64,000 bases of DNA from Coenobita brevimanus (Eukaryota > Arthropoda > Malacostraca > Decapoda > Coenobitidae): the NCBI GenBank assembly GCA_032717465.1, contig CM064653.1:39064555-39128554 (forward strand), written 5' to 3'. The notes under the pieces were generated by a model that had not been told where the DNA came from, did not search any database, and worked only from the letters and a program-made list of their open reading frames with translations. Positions 21,752 through 33,405 of the stretch are shown here, in pieces; within the stretch, counting starts at the first letter, position 1; each line of letters begins with the position of its first letter. The position numbers and the translations under genes are program-made.

Positions 21752-22010
21752 TTTGGAAAAGGGATGGAATGGGAGGAATGATAGAAGGAGAGGAACCAAA
21801 TGAGATGGAGTAAACAAAATGAGATGGAGGGAAATAATGATAGAAAATGAAGCAGAGAGAAGTGAGAGGGAGGATGAGAGGGAGTGAGGGATGGCATGAT
21901 GGAAGAAGGGAGAGAGGTGGCGTGGAGGGAAGGAGTGAGGGAAGGGGGATGGAGTGTGAGAGAGGAATAAAGCAGAGGGATGGAGTGGGAGGAACACAGA
22001 AAACGGAGTA
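21340..22010. repeat. Purine-rich tract with (GA)n core
   Basis: About 0.65 kb of G/A-biased plus strand, including about 30 GA units at 21689-21747. The antisense Ser/Leu/Pro-rich frames are low-complexity translations. Confidence 0.85.
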
Positions 22011-22352
22011 TGCGGAAGCGAACTGCCCTCTCTCTTGCTTTATCCTCCTCCTCTCTCTCTCTCTCTCTCTCTCTTTGTCCACCACGTAAATATATCACGC
22101 GAGATAACATGCACAAAGCAACGTTAACTTCAAAGAAATAATTTGTTCTGCTTCTTCCAACCATCTAAGACCTCTTCTAACGCAATATACTCCACGCGTA
22201 ATAACACCAAGTATAAAAAAAAAATTAAAAAAGGTGGAAATATGAAAAAAAGTAAAAAAAAAAAACTTCATTCAGTCACATACAAACACTATATATATAG
22301 CAGTTTTAATAGTAATAAATTCTAACTAAATACACCTCTTCAACCACAGCCT

Positions 22353-22353
<1 letters not shown>

Positions 22354-22406
<53 letters not shown>
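22354..22406. repeat. (CA)n microsatellite
   Basis: About 26 uninterrupted CA units. Confidence 0.95.
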
Positions 22407-22847
22407 GGCAGCAGCAATGGCAAAGCTCGCAAGGGTCCGAGGAAATTTATGTGCCTGGTTGAAAATTGCTGCAGTATTTCATTTTTACGCGGGAAAAATG
22501 ATAATGAATCGGTAGGTGTTGGTGGAGAGTACGTGGACCTGAGGGAGAGTTTATTACAGCATATACTGGCTAAAAAAAATAATGTATAATAATAAATAAC
22601 AATAAATAACGCCGTCAGATTAATGAACTGTGTCTGGGAGTGTTAGGGGATTTGTGGATTTACCTTCTGGATTACTTTCTGGATTATATGGTTAAGTATG
22701 AGAACTGGATTTATTTTTTGTTTCAAGGAAGGAGTCAAAGGATTTACCTGGTGTCATGGTTTCTGCAGGTCGAGTAGCTGGTCCCCTTTGCCTAGCCCAG
22801 GGTTCCTACCCTCCTTTTTCATAGACGTGATTTTGAGTTCAAGGCTA

Positions 22848-22968
22848 CTACTACTACTACTATTACTACTACTAGTACTACCACCGGTCCCAATACTTTT
22901 ATTACTGTTGCTGTTGTTGTTGTTGCTGATATAACTGTTGTTACTTTCTTCTTCATCTTTTGATAATG

Positions 22969-23010
<42 letters not shown>
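22848..23010. repeat. Trinucleotide repeat cluster (CTA, GTT, AAT)
   Basis: TAC/CTA triplets near 22848-22875, GTT triplets near 22908-22922 and (AAT)14 or so at 22968-23010. Confidence 0.9.
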
Positions 23011-23011
<1 letters not shown>

Positions 23012-23224
23012 CTAATGCTGTTGATGTTACTTTGTCATTTCTCTCACGCTAAGTTCTGTGACAAGTTATATTTTCACGTAGGAGAATCATCAAAATTTGT
23101 CACACTGGTTAAGGATGGATCAGTGAAAACAGTTCAGTGTGAAGACCATGGTACAGACAGATATAAAGGCCATTAGCTTCCCTTGTATAGATGCTTCAAG
23201 GAGTCGTGATGGGCAAAGGTGAAA

Positions 23225-23297
23225 AAAGAATGGATTGGACTGGATGGATGGATGGATTGGATTGGATTGGATTGGATGATGAATGGATGGATGGATG
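23225..23297. repeat. GGATGGAT/GGATT repeats
   Basis: Tetra- and pentanucleotide runs of GGAT and GGATT. Confidence 0.85.
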
Positions 23298-23705
23298 TAA
23301 GTATAATTTCTATCACTTAAAACAATGAGGGTATTGTCAAATCGAGACCCACTCATGAAATTCCATCGTGTGCCAGAACAATTAACAATCGCTGAGTGGT
23401 GGCGGCGGCCGATCTTGCCACTGGATTAGGGTCAGGCTTAATAGTCCGTAATTCAGTTAGTGGAATTGCTGATCAGAGCCCACCGTAATCTGATTCCTGT
23501 CCCCTCTTCATCCGCGTCCCCCGATACTGTTTCTACCCATCGTTTTCAAATCAGGGAAACTCTCTCTCTCTCTCTCTCATGTCCCCTGCAACTTCCCCTA
23601 TCATTTTCTCTTGCCACCCTCCTCTCCACCCTCTCATTATCGCTTGCACACCTCTTCCCATTTCACCTCATTCCTTACGCCTCTTTATCAGTCATTCATG
23701 TCACA

Positions 23706-23719
23706 CAAAACTACTACCA

Positions 23720-23751
<32 letters not shown>

Positions 23752-23766
23752 GCTACTACTACTACT
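23706..23766. repeat. (ACT)n microsatellite
   Basis: About 18 ACT triplets with two variants. Confidence 0.9.
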
Positions 23767-23839
23767 GTCTAAATTTCGAGGTACATGCAGGATGATGCTT
23801 CCTTTTCACGGTACTCTTATTTTCCTTTTGGCTCCGATG

Positions 23840-24011
23840 ATATCTTCCTTTAGTTTACTCTTGATGCTTCCAGACGATTTTAATTAAGTTTAGCGAAGCC
23901 GCCTGTAGTGAAGGGGTTAATGAAGGCTATATCCAAACCCTCCTGTCCGAAAAAGCTCTTCCGAAGCTGAATGAAATCGTCTGGAGGCAGTAAGAGTAAA
24001 CCATGACGTCA
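23840..24011. mobile_element. Family-A miniature inverted-repeat element, copy 1
   Basis: The left end TTACTCTTGATGCTTCCAGA continues CAGACGATTTTAATTAAG, and the right end GCTGAATGAAATCGTCTGG continues AGGCAGTAAGAGTAA, an almost exact reverse complement. The interior contains AGGGGTTAATGAAGGC and ATCCAAACCCTCC. There is no open frame. It is one of the best-preserved copies. Confidence 0.85.
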
Positions 24012-24136
24012 CCTGGAGGATGCAGGAATTTACGGAAAGGAAATAATATACTCTTACTCTAATTCATTCATTACCACATCAGCTGCATGATCAATCCTTT
24101 CACTCATACGAACGCACATAACAATTTTTTCCTTAG

Positions 24137-24265
24137 GTTAACTCCAGACGATTTTATTCAGCGTTTTTTTTTTCCCAGTATTGAAGAGGTCATCGAGAAC
24201 GTTTTTCATTGCTGACTTACTGGGGTTTGGTCTCGGCTGACTAAAACCGTCTGTGAACAGCCTAA
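24137..24265. mobile_element. Family-A element, copy 2 (diverged)
   Basis: CCAGACGATTTTATTCAGCG on the left is matched by GGCTGACTAAAACCGTCTG on the right, with a degenerate interior. Confidence 0.75.
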
Positions 24266-24411
24266 ATACAATCCCATGTGCCGTCCACGAAAGAGTTTAA
24301 TGCAGTAAGGCGTAAAGGATGAACATGTCTGCATGATTAGTGCGTATCCAATGATCACATCAGCAATATTAAACACACCATGACAGCACAGAAAAGCAGA
24401 GTCCCACGTTG

Positions 24412-24413
<2 letters not shown>

Positions 24414-24491
<78 letters not shown>
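24414..24491. repeat. (TA)n microsatellite
   Basis: About 38 TA units. Confidence 0.95.
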
Positions 24492-24494
<3 letters not shown>

Positions 24495-24599
24495 GTTTTT
24501 ACGCATCAAAAGCAGGAAAAATGAAGGGCATAATAGCAGGGCAATTGCAGTAAACCCCCACAAATCCCACAATGAAAAAGTACGTGATTAAAAGCACTA

Positions 24600-24985
24600 C
24601 CATCAAAAGCACCGGCACAGCAATGCAACGAAGCACAAAAACAGGTTGGCACGAAAAAAAAAAAAAAGCGCAAACGGGCTTAAAAACAGGAAGGTAATTA
24701 TGGCACAAATACAAGCACAAAACAGGTAATAAATGGTACAAAAACAGGGACAAAACGGGAGGATAACAGCGATGCAGCAAGGTTCAAAAACAAAGTAGCA
24801 ATGGCACAAAACAGCCACAAAAACAAGAGGATAACAATGGTGCAAAAAAAATAAAGGGTTAGCACAGGAATAAAACATGCGTAAAACAGGATAGCACTGG
24901 TATAAAAAAAACTAAAAAACTAAAAACAGACAAAATGTTAGCAATGACAAAAACTGGAGGTTAGCACTGGGTAGCAAAAATGTAG
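24600..24985. repeat. Degenerate A-rich minisatellite
   Basis: Phrases such as GGTTAGCACTGG, GGCACAAAA and AAAAACAGG alternate with an irregular period of about 35-45 bases, indicating an eroded tandem repeat. Confidence 0.55.
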
Positions 24986-25314
24986 CGGAATAATCAATGT
25001 ACCGACAAAAATACGCAGAAAAAAAGACAAAAAAAGAAAAGAAAAGAAAGAAAGCGAAGAAAAATGTATATTTCCTGAACATCCCGGAACAGAGAGAAAA
25101 AAAAAAAATCTACAAATTAAAGTTACCCAGATATGAAGCAGCGACGGAGAAAGAAAACGAATGAAGTTATATAAGAAAATCACTACAGGCAAAATGAGTT
25201 AAAAATCAAGACCGTATGAAGTGCTTAAAAAGGAAAAGATTAAGAACGTAAGATCAGTGCTCTACGGAAAACGAAAAAGAAGACAAAAGTGCCAGAAAAA
25301 TTACAACAGATCTT

Positions 25315-25340
25315 ACACACACACACACACACACACACAC
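25315..25340. repeat. (CA)n microsatellite
   Basis: About 13 CA units. Confidence 0.9.
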
Positions 25341-25814
25341 GTAAAACACCCTAAACACACAGGCAGACAATGGGGAAAAACATCGTGGAGTCAAACATGA
25401 GGAAAAGAACAACAGAGAGGCGAAACTCTCGTTAATCTTTTACCCTCCCTCGCAGTGCAGGAAACACCAGTTAGAGTTTTCGTCCTCTCCTCTTTCTTCT
25501 TCTTTCGTCCTCAACTTCGTCCTGTTCTGCGTCAAGCTTTGGGTATGGTACGTAAAGCGCGGCAGAAAACAACTCACATTTTTTTCTTCTCCTCCTCCTC
25601 TCGTCCTCAGCTTCATCCAGTTCTGCATAAACAGCACACTTTTTGTTTTCTTTCTTCCTTTCTTTTCATGGCCTGCGGGGTTATTGCTCCTGATTTACAT
25701 ATTTATCAACCCACCTTAAGCTCTTCATGGAGATTATAGCTATAGTGCAATATTACGTGAAATATTCTGGACACTTCTCCCTCACAGAACAAGCCAAGTG
25801 TGGAATATAACATT

Positions 25815-25955
25815 TCCTTTCTTGCTGCCACCAGACGATTTTACTCGCCTGGAATCGCCTCTTATAAGGATGGAACTTGAAACGACATCCAACTCCCTCT
25901 TTAAAATCTGTTCCCCTAAGCAAAATGAAACTAATGACGTCCTTGGGCTGAAGAG
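25815..25955. mobile_element. Family-A element, copy 3 (right end deleted)
   Basis: TTTCTTGCTGCCACCAGACG then ATTTTACTCGCC is a good left end. On the right, only CCTAAGCAAAATGAAACTAA and the outer flank TGACGTCC survive, so the core of the right repeat is lost. Confidence 0.7.
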
Positions 25956-26255
25956 GCTAAACTAACGGAGAAAGGGCTTGCATATGTGGGCCTCTCTCTC
26001 TCTCTCTCCTAATGTCGTTCTCTCCTTCTGTCGTCCTTTTTAACTTGGCCTGCAACTCGTCTCTCCGTCTTGAATGCTCCTTTGCAGCAACACACGAACA
26101 CCAGAAATACGAAGCTAGTCACGAAAAAGTGCTGTGAAAAGGATGCAGAGCCGCATCATTATCTTATCTACACGAAGAATACCATTAAAGGACGAAAAGA
26201 GAAAAACTATGGACCAAGTCAAGGTGAAAGTACTATACAATAAAAGATTAGATGT

Positions 26256-26400
26256 GTTTATTTTTGCTACCTACAGACGATTTTACTCACCTTCGGAATT
26301 ATGTTTGGCAGTCAGGGGGTTAATGGAGGTCACTGGCAACCCCTCCAGGTCAAACGTCACCCCTATGCAGAGGAAAATCGTCCGGTAGTAGCAAGAATAA
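26256..26400. mobile_element. Family-A element, copy 4
   Basis: TTTATTTTTGCTACCTACAG then ACGATTTTACTCACC at left is matched by GAGGAAAATCGTCCGG then TAGTAGCAAGAATAA at right; the interior has AGGGGGTTAATGGAGG and CAACCCCTCCAGG. Confidence 0.85.
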
Positions 26401-26435
26401 GGCATTAAGTCATCTGGGTGAAGGGGTATTTTTAC

Positions 26436-26568
26436 ATGATCCTGCCGGTAGCAGACGATTTCATTCAGTTTTTGGAAATTGTACTGAAGGGGTTAATGAA
26501 GGCAATATCAAGCACCCCAGTTCGAAAGGTCTCTCCTAAGATGAATAAAATCGTCTGGAGAGCGCGCA

Positions 26569-26570
<2 letters not shown>
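26436..26570. mobile_element. Family-A element, copy 5, abutting (CA)n
   Basis: GCAGACGATTTCATTCAG at left and AGATGAATAAAATCGTCTGG at right enclose GAAGGGGTTAATGAAGGCAA. It starts about 35 bases after copy 4 ends and is cut on the right by the CA tract. Confidence 0.85.

Positions 26571-26630
<60 letters not shown>
26571..26630. repeat. (CA)n microsatellite
   Basis: About 30 CA units directly after a family-A right end. Confidence 0.95.
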
Positions 26631-26632
<2 letters not shown>

Positions 26633-26867
26633 ACGCCACAGGACTGAAAGGATTTAGTTTTTGAGGTGATTTTGATTTATACGGTTTTTGGTGACACGTT
26701 ATAACCCCTGACGTACTTACTATATTGGATTTTAAAGAAGTTAGAAGGAAGCATCTGATGGTTGGTGTTGGTGGTGTTAGTTTTCAGTCATAAAAGCTTG
26801 AGTTCATTTCCGATATTGCGAAACTGTTTAGGTGAGATATTTAAGTTGTTTTGTATCTTACTTGGAG

Positions 26868-27005
26868 CTACGGTGGCGCGGTGGTGGGGTATTCGTCTCA
26901 TGTTCTGTGTCTACCTCGTGTCAAAGCGAAATCCAAGCTGTGATGAACATTTAGAGAGGACGCCGGTAGCATGTCCTTTCAAATGCGTGCCATGTTAGAG
27001 CCTTG
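26868..27005 (+). mobile_element. Possible diverged tRNA-derived SINE head
   Basis: GCTACGGTGGCGCGGTGGTG resembles the A-box head of the SINE at 16640-16815 (minus). The B box is not clear, so only the 5' part is supported. Confidence 0.4.
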
Positions 27006-27490
27006 TCTGTTAACACCTAAAAAAATTCTCACAAGCGAATATACTCATTTGGACACTTCGACAAAGTATTACTCTCCCTACAGACACCTTTTCCCATTCA
27101 TACTTCGTCAGCATGAGTGAGGGTTCATTCTAGTTATCACTCTCCCCCCGAGAAGGTCCGGTCTTGTGGAATTAAAATGGACGGTTACACTTACAGTACC
27201 TTCTGTGTGGTGTGTGGTGCTATTCTGTCCTCGCTGTCTGTCTGCAGGTAAGGTAGTCTCGTTTCTGGGATGACCTGGCTGGCGTCCTCTCCTGAAAAAG
27301 AAAGAAAAGAAAAAAAAAAAACGAATTCTAACACACTACTGTATTTACAATTATTTACCTTCCTATGCTGTTAATAATCACGAGGGTAGGATATTAAATT
27401 TAAAAAATCATTAATATTAAAAAAATTCATTAGTTATAACGCATTACTTACAATTATTATTTTGGTGTAAATATTAATCATGGGTGCAGG

Positions 27491-27494
<4 letters not shown>

Positions 27495-27544
<50 letters not shown>
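27495..27544. repeat. (CA)n microsatellite
   Basis: About 25 CA units. Confidence 0.95.
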
Positions 27545-27546
<2 letters not shown>

Positions 27547-27696
27547 TTTCATATTAGTTCCAGCAATGTAAGCAGAGGAAACAGACTGGCCTGGTGTAGT
27601 CTATCAGTCTACAGGGTGTGTTGCTAAAAAGAGTGTGTATCTGCAAGTATTATTGGCACCACAGTTTTAATACACAGATCATTTTTTTTTTTTAAG

Positions 27697-27840
27697 CTTA
27701 TTCTTGCCATCCCCAGACGATTTCGGTCAGTTTATAGGGCACTCGGTGAAGAGCTGAAAGATGGTTTCTTTTTATTCTTTTAGTACCGGTACAGGTGTAT
27801 ATTCCAAAACCGAATAAATTGCTTGGGGTCGGCAAATTAA
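27697..27840. mobile_element. Family-A element, copy 6 (diverged)
   Basis: TTATTCTTGCCATCCCCAGA then CGATTTCGGTCAG at left; AAACCGAATAAATTGCTTGG then GGTCGGCAAATTAA at right. The right-end core has mutated (ATTGCTTGG for ATCGTCTGG). Confidence 0.75.
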
Positions 27841-27944
27841 AAAGGGGTCACCGTATCACAGCGATTAAGAACCCCCCCCCCCCCAAAAAAGAAAAAAAAA
27901 GAAAACTCGCTTCCCTCACAACTCTCATTCTCCTGTTACTCAAT

Positions 27945-27985
27945 CGCAGCTAAAGAAAATCGTCTGTCGTCAGCTGGAACGGAAT
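27945..27985. mobile_element. Family-A right-end fragment
   Basis: GCAGCTAAAGAAAATCGTCT then GTCGTCAGC is a solitary right end. Confidence 0.5.
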
Positions 27986-28387
27986 ACCAGATTAGTACTA
28001 GTGGTAGTAATCTAGTCATCTGTTTTTCAATATCGCCAGTTCTTCAAAAGGAATTCACAAGTACTCAAAACACATATAATATACATATAATATACATGGA
28101 TATATACACACGTAAATACATATCAATTTCAAACAAAATCAAGTAGAATGAAAATACCGAAGACCACGATACTCAAGAATGAACACACGAGGAAAGAAAT
28201 TAGCAAAATGAAATGGACCAAAGAAAACGTAGAAATCAGCAGTAACATCGATATTATTGGGAAATGAAAAAAGCGAGGTAAATAAAGACTGAAATCAATA
28301 AAGACTTAAATCAATAGCAATAAACCTGTGACAAAAGAAACGCTGACCAATTGGAAATGTTGAGCGGCAATATCCGGTAGGGAGAAA

Positions 28388-28720
28388 GAGAGAACCACAC
28401 CTCCCCCACCACACCACATAATACTACACCACACTACACCATGCCACACCACACTGCACCATCCCATCGGACCACATCATACAGCATTACACCACACCAC
28501 ACCACACACCACAACTCTCTCACCACACCAAACTTCCCCCACCACACCACATTTCCTGACCATACCACACTTCCTGACTATCACACTCTCCCTCCATACC
28601 ACACTCCATCTCCACACAACACAGCACCATCTCACAACACCCCACCACACCACACTCCCCACCAACCACAATCCATCACCACAACACACTCCCCCACCAC
28701 ACAACCCCCCAGTCAACCTG
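28388..28720. repeat. (CCACA)n-type imperfect pentanucleotide tract
   Basis: Strand-asymmetric A/C-rich DNA built of CCACACCACA variants; the crossing His/Pro/Thr frame is not a gene. Confidence 0.85.
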
Positions 28721-28984
28721 TATCAGAACCACACCGCGTTGTTAAAATATGGATGAAGTAAAAGAGTCCAACAAGGGCTGAAACTGAGGCATCTTCACAA
28801 TAATAAATATATGTCTTTAATCTGTGGGTATAAATCAGTTCTGTAAGTCAATATCTTTAAAAATATGCTTAGATTATTGTTATTTTTATCTTTGGCTACG
28901 TCCATTTTGTTGTTGATTATTGCCTTTGCTGTTGTTGTTATCATATTACTATTATTATTATTATTATTATTTATTTATTTATTT

Positions 28985-29135
28985 TTTTATTTCCCTACAG
29001 AGGAGTTAATGAAGGATATATCCAAGCCCGTCTGTTCAGAAAAATCTATCATGAGGTGGATATCTAATGAGGATAGAAGGAAAACAAAGTGAAATATATG
29101 AGTATCATCCTCGAACTGAAGGGTTAATACTTTCA
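28985..29135. mobile_element. Family-A interior fragment
   Basis: AGAGGAGTTAATGAAGGATA and TATCCAAGCCCGTCTG match the family interior; the right flank CGAACTGAAGGGTTAA is also family-like. Terminal cores are absent. Confidence 0.5.
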
Positions 29136-29531
29136 TATGAGGAAAAACTGAAATACGACAGAAGTGGATAGATGAATGATGTGTGGCATTGAATCTCACT
29201 TTTAAACTTTGCAACTGACGGCTCTACCCTCACGTGTTGCAAGAGCGACTTAATCACGTGAAATTTGTTTTGTCTGCAACGGAGAGTGGAAAAGTTCGAG
29301 GCTATAAACTAGGAGAGAGTGGACGTGTGGACCATTTTCTCGGGCACTTTGATGACGGTTTTACTTCTCTTGCCCTTGTTCCTGTTTGTGGATCCTAACA
29401 CCTCACTTATAATACTGAAAATAGTGACGACGACGACGATGATGGAACTCCAAAAGAAATTATATGAATGGTTAAATAACATACCGTACAACCAGGTGCA
29501 TCTTCAACAGTGTACTTAATGCATAACAACG

Positions 29532-29535
<4 letters not shown>

Positions 29536-29578
<43 letters not shown>
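29536..29578. repeat. (CA)n microsatellite
   Basis: About 21 CA units. Confidence 0.95.
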
Positions 29579-29579
<1 letters not shown>

Positions 29580-29974
29580 CGAAGTTGCCTGTAAGCTGAA
29601 TAAAAATTGCTTGTAAAGAGAAAGAACGCAATACAGAAGTCGTCACCTTATATTTACTACAATAACATACTGCAGTACAACACACAGCATGGATACAGCA
29701 TAAAAAGCAATACAATAACGTAGTAAGTGCAACCCAATAAACACACATGCCTCAAAAAAAGAAGGCAAAGGAAAAAAAACAAACTGTAATGGACACTCAT
29801 TACAATCCCGTGTACTGCGGCATCATGCAACAAAGCACAATATATATTTGCAGTGAAAATGTTGCTTACTCCAAAACAAAATGCAATACTGTACTATCTA
29901 AGGAATAAAAATAAAACAAAAATAAAAGCAGCAATGAATTTAAATTAAAACGCATGCTTCTGCGACTCACTCAC

Positions 29975-30170
29975 TAAATAAAATCGTCTGGCGTTGTCAT
30001 AAAACAGTCTGGCGTTGTAATAAACTAGCCTGGCGTTTTAATAACATCGTCTGGCGTTGGAATAAAATCGTCTGAATTGGAATAAAAATCCTCTGGCGTT
30101 GTAAAAAAAAAAATCCTCTGAGTTGTAATAAAATCGTCTGACGTCGGAATAAAATCGTCTGGGGGTGTCT
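29975..30170 (+). repeat. Tandem array of family-A right-end sequence
   Basis: Nine consecutive units of about 21 bases with consensus AATAAAATCGTCTGGCGTTG; variants are AAACAGTCTGG, AACTAGCCTGG, AACATCGTCTGG, ATCCTCTGG and ATCGTCTGACG. The core is the right terminal repeat of family A (GAATAAAATCGTCTGG), here without any interior or partner end. Confidence 0.85.
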
Positions 30171-30227
30171 GGAGTATAAATGCTAGATATTTCGACTACG
30201 AGAGGGTTAATGGTGCCAATCTGAATA

Positions 30228-30261
30228 CACACACACACACACTCTCTCTCTCTCTCTCTCC
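30228..30261. repeat. (AC)n(TC)n compound microsatellite
   Basis: CA units pass into TC units. Confidence 0.9.
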
Positions 30262-30765
30262 CAATAATAGATGCAAAAGTGTCAAAAAAACGAAAAAGGT
30301 GGAAGAACAAGCAACAATAAAAAACAACAACCAACAGGTAACAATATATACGTGGGAAAAAGGCCAAAGGGAATTGAAAAAACGCAACGCTATAGAAAGG
30401 CAGAAGACAAAAGGTAAAAAGAAAAATATCGTGAGCGCAACACAGCAACAAAAACAATATGATAGAATAGAAACAAAAACATACACCAAACTGAAAAAAA
30501 AAGAGCTTCATAAATTTCCAAATAGCAAAGAAAACAATGGATATGCTTGACTATACATCCTACGTCAGTGAATACGTTTGGTTATACTTCCTACGTCACT
30601 CACATCCCGTCAAAGGTGTAAAGGTGAGAAATACGTGTAAATAAGAAAAAAATTAAAATGGATGTGGAATGAAGTTTTTAAAAAGTTATCATTGCTTTCA
30701 CTGCTCACATAAAAGTCAATCTCAATCAATTATTACTTTACCCCTATGCATCGATAACGCCTTTC

Positions 30766-30766
<1 letters not shown>

Positions 30767-30816
<50 letters not shown>

Positions 30817-30910
30817 CATAATTAGTAGTATTATCATCCTCATCTCCATCAGCTTTATTACTATCATCATCATCATCATCATCATATTATTATTATTATT
30901 ATTATTCAAC
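30767..30910. repeat. (AAT)n(ATT)n and (ATC)n(ATT)n triplet repeats
   Basis: AAT triplets are followed directly by ATT triplets (30767-30816), a self-complementary arrangement; ATC and ATT triplets follow at 30863-30906. Confidence 0.9.
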
Positions 30911-30989
30911 GATTTCTTCAACCAGTTGGAGACAAGGCTCAGTGAATGGGACAGACACATTCTTCAATAACCAGCTCCACTCTGAAAGG

Positions 30990-31065
30990 GCATCCGGAAC
31001 TAAATAATGCCGTCTGGGCTTAAGAACAGAACCAAGATTACGTCAGGGGATGAAAAGAGTTATAA
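30990..31065. mobile_element. Family-A right-end fragment
   Basis: CTAAATAATGCCGTCTGGGC followed by ACGTCAGGGGATGAA corresponds to a diverged right end and outer flank. Confidence 0.45.
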
Positions 31066-31773
31066 AGTTTTATAAGTAATGTAATATACTGGAACAAATC
31101 AATCAGTTCCAACAATCTTCATCTCAGCTGTAATGAAGTTGGTGAACGTACTTAAAATTTACCTTACCCTTGCAGTATCAATTTATTATATGGGATTAAT
31201 ACAAGTGAAATATACTGGCGTCTTTGCACTCAGTATTCAGTCTTCAACCCCATAACTTTAATAATATGAAAAATTGTCTCAGTTAGTCAGAATAAAAGAC
31301 AAGACTTGGTGGGTGGGGGTGTAAATTGTGGCTATGATGGTGAGGATATGTGTCAGTGGGCGAGAAAATGGTGAAGGACTTGTGAAATAATAGGGTATAT
31401 GAGTGGAATAAATTGTGCCTACATCCAGAAGTTGTGATTATTGTGAAGATACAACAATATCGAACCAACGCAATGTATACAATATGAACATGTGGGAATA
31501 GTATCTTTTATCTGAACAACTCATGGTGCTGAAACACAGAGTCAGAACAATAACGCGTGGTAAAAACGTGAGTACGATATGTTTCGAGGGTTTGAGGCGG
31601 TGCTGTATGACGATGCAATTAAGGAGTGGATATTAAACATCAGAGTACTGTGTTATCAGGTTTCCTGCAAAGAAAATGTAGCAACTTCTAAAATCATACA
31701 GCAACCATTATTTTAAACACTAAAATATTCTGCATGTCTTTTACCCGATTTTCATTTATATGATCGTATGTAT

Positions 31774-31801
31774 CACACACACACACACACACACACACAC
31801 C

Positions 31802-31888
<87 letters not shown>

Positions 31889-31889
31889 G
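31774..31889. repeat. (CA)n(TA)n(TG)n self-complementary microsatellite
   Basis: About 13 CA units, 29 TA units and 14 TG units in that order, so the tract folds back on itself. Confidence 0.95.
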
Positions 31890-31892
31890 AAA

Positions 31893-31990
31893 CATTTTTA
31901 CACTCCAGCCAGGAATCGAACCTGGGGCCTCTAGACAGAAGCCAGGCACCGTTATCACTACATCATGGCGTGACAATAGCCAAGCCACCC
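31893..31990 (-). mobile_element. tRNA-derived SINE head, minus strand
   Basis: On the minus strand, ATGATGTAGTGATAACGGTG is an A-box-like region and CCCAGGTTCGATTCCTGGCT is a near-perfect B box with its stem. The minus-strand 3' side runs into the CA/TA/TG tract. The fold is incomplete as a tRNA, so this is a SINE head. Confidence 0.65.
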
Positions 31991-32274
31991 GAATTCTATG
32001 AAGATCCAGGTAAATCCATTATGGTAGGATATCTTTCAACCCGAACGCATATCACGACACATATTTCAGAGTTATGCACATGACCCTGAAATTTGCTTAT
32101 AAATCATTTCCCAGCGTTATGCCCTTTCCTCCCGGGACAGCCTGTATATAAGAAACAAGTAAAACTACTGTACAGCACGACAAACAAACATAAAATTACA
32201 CCAAACACTCCACAAACGTTCCCCGCCTTTGGTTTTCCGTAACTGAGCCTGACTTAATTAATGTACACGATTTT

Positions 32275-32480
32275 ATGGACGCCGTTGTAGTTTCTGATGT
32301 AACTTCAAAGAAATTCCCGACAGATAATACGCCTCTTTCCCTTGCCCTCCTACAAAGTGGAATTATCGGCATAGCTGTGAGTGCAGATCAGAGAGGAATG
32401 GTTAATATAAGCCTTCAGTTCGGTGCCGTCCTCTTTGCTTTAATCTATGTTATATCTGGACCATTTTATCCAAGTTTTGT
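32275..32480 (+). other. Non-repetitive open stretch, status unknown
   Basis: A 100-codon frame opens at 32275, with about 75 codons of non-repetitive composition before it runs into a TC microsatellite. It begins MDAVVVSDVTSKKFP and includes LALLQSGIIGIAVSADQR. I recognise no family and see no splice donor that decides it; chance is the simplest explanation. Confidence 0.2.
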
Positions 32481-32522
32481 GAGATTTATGTCTATTTGCT
32501 GTTTCTCTCTCTCTCTCTCTCT

Positions 32523-32610
32523 TTCTCTCCGGCCTTCATTAACCCCTTCACTACTAGACGTCCTTCCTAAACAGTAAAAAAATCGTCTGAGTTTAGTAAT
32601 AATAATAAAA
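32523..32610. mobile_element. Family-A fragment
   Basis: GCCTTCATTAACCCCTTCAC is the reverse complement of the interior motif and AAAAAAATCGTCTGAG is a right end. Confidence 0.6.
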
Positions 32611-33078
32611 ACAGAAACGCCACTCTATTCAAAGTTTAATTTCTTCTCCCATGCCAAACGCGCAGAAATGGAAAATATTAACTCTTTTCAATACAGTAAG
32701 AGACTTGTGGAAATAAAGAGAATTGACTCGGCCTTTATTAAGAGACGGTCAATAAAAAAAAGTCTGCCGAGGCTAAAGAAGGAAGGATTGTGAAGGAAAA
32801 CTAATGAAGGAAAAAAAGAGGTGATGAGTGAATAGGAAGATGGAGAATGGAAGAAGGTAACAGTGATATAAAGACAGAGATGAAGGAAAGGCAAGGAAAG
32901 TTAAAATTTGTGTAACAGAAGAGAGAAAGAGAGAAAATGAGGGAGAGAGGAGGAAGTGGAGGAGGAAGATATCGGTGGAGGAGGGGGAGGAGGAGGAGAG
33001 ATGGAGACCTGCAAAGAGAGAAAGATGGAAGAACGGATTTGTGGGAAGATGACAAATCGAGGGACATGATTGGCCGAT

Positions 33079-33080
<2 letters not shown>

Positions 33081-33171
<91 letters not shown>
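33081..33171. repeat. (TG)n(AG)n compound microsatellite
   Basis: About 27 TG units pass into about 18 GA units, as at 59184-59281. Confidence 0.95.
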
Positions 33172-33174
<3 letters not shown>

Positions 33175-33231
33175 GACGACAAAAAATGGCAAAAACAGAA
33201 ATAAACTTTGAATTAAACCTATGGAATTAAA

Positions 33232-33405
33232 CCCCCTGAACCCGGTGACGTCATTATGTTTACTCTTGCTGCCACCAGACGATTTTCCTCAGCTAAAGAC
33301 AGTCCCCTTGTAGATGAGATATTGGGAAGACTGTAATCTAACCCCTCCAGTTCCTATAGAATTTCCTGTACTGAATAAAATCGTCTGGAGAGGGCAATAA
33401 TAAAT
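33232..33405. mobile_element. Family-A element, copy with long outer repeats
   Basis: GGTGACGTCATTATG, TTACTCTTGCTGCCACCAGA and CGATTTTCCTCAGC at left; ACTGAATAAAATCGTCTGG then AGAGGGCAATAATAA at right. The interior has CTAACCCCTCCAG. The TGACGTCATTAT block outside the core appears in several copies, showing that the repeat is longer than the core. Confidence 0.85.

Noticed and set aside
21273..22164. 270-codon and 225-codon minus-strand frames rich in Ser, Leu and Pro
   Set aside because: The DNA is a purine/pyrimidine-skewed tract without stop-forming composition; similar frames exist in all three phases.
31906..31980. Functional tRNA gene on minus strand
   Set aside because: There is a good B box and T stem, but no complete cloverleaf, and it sits next to microsatellite tails like other SINE heads.
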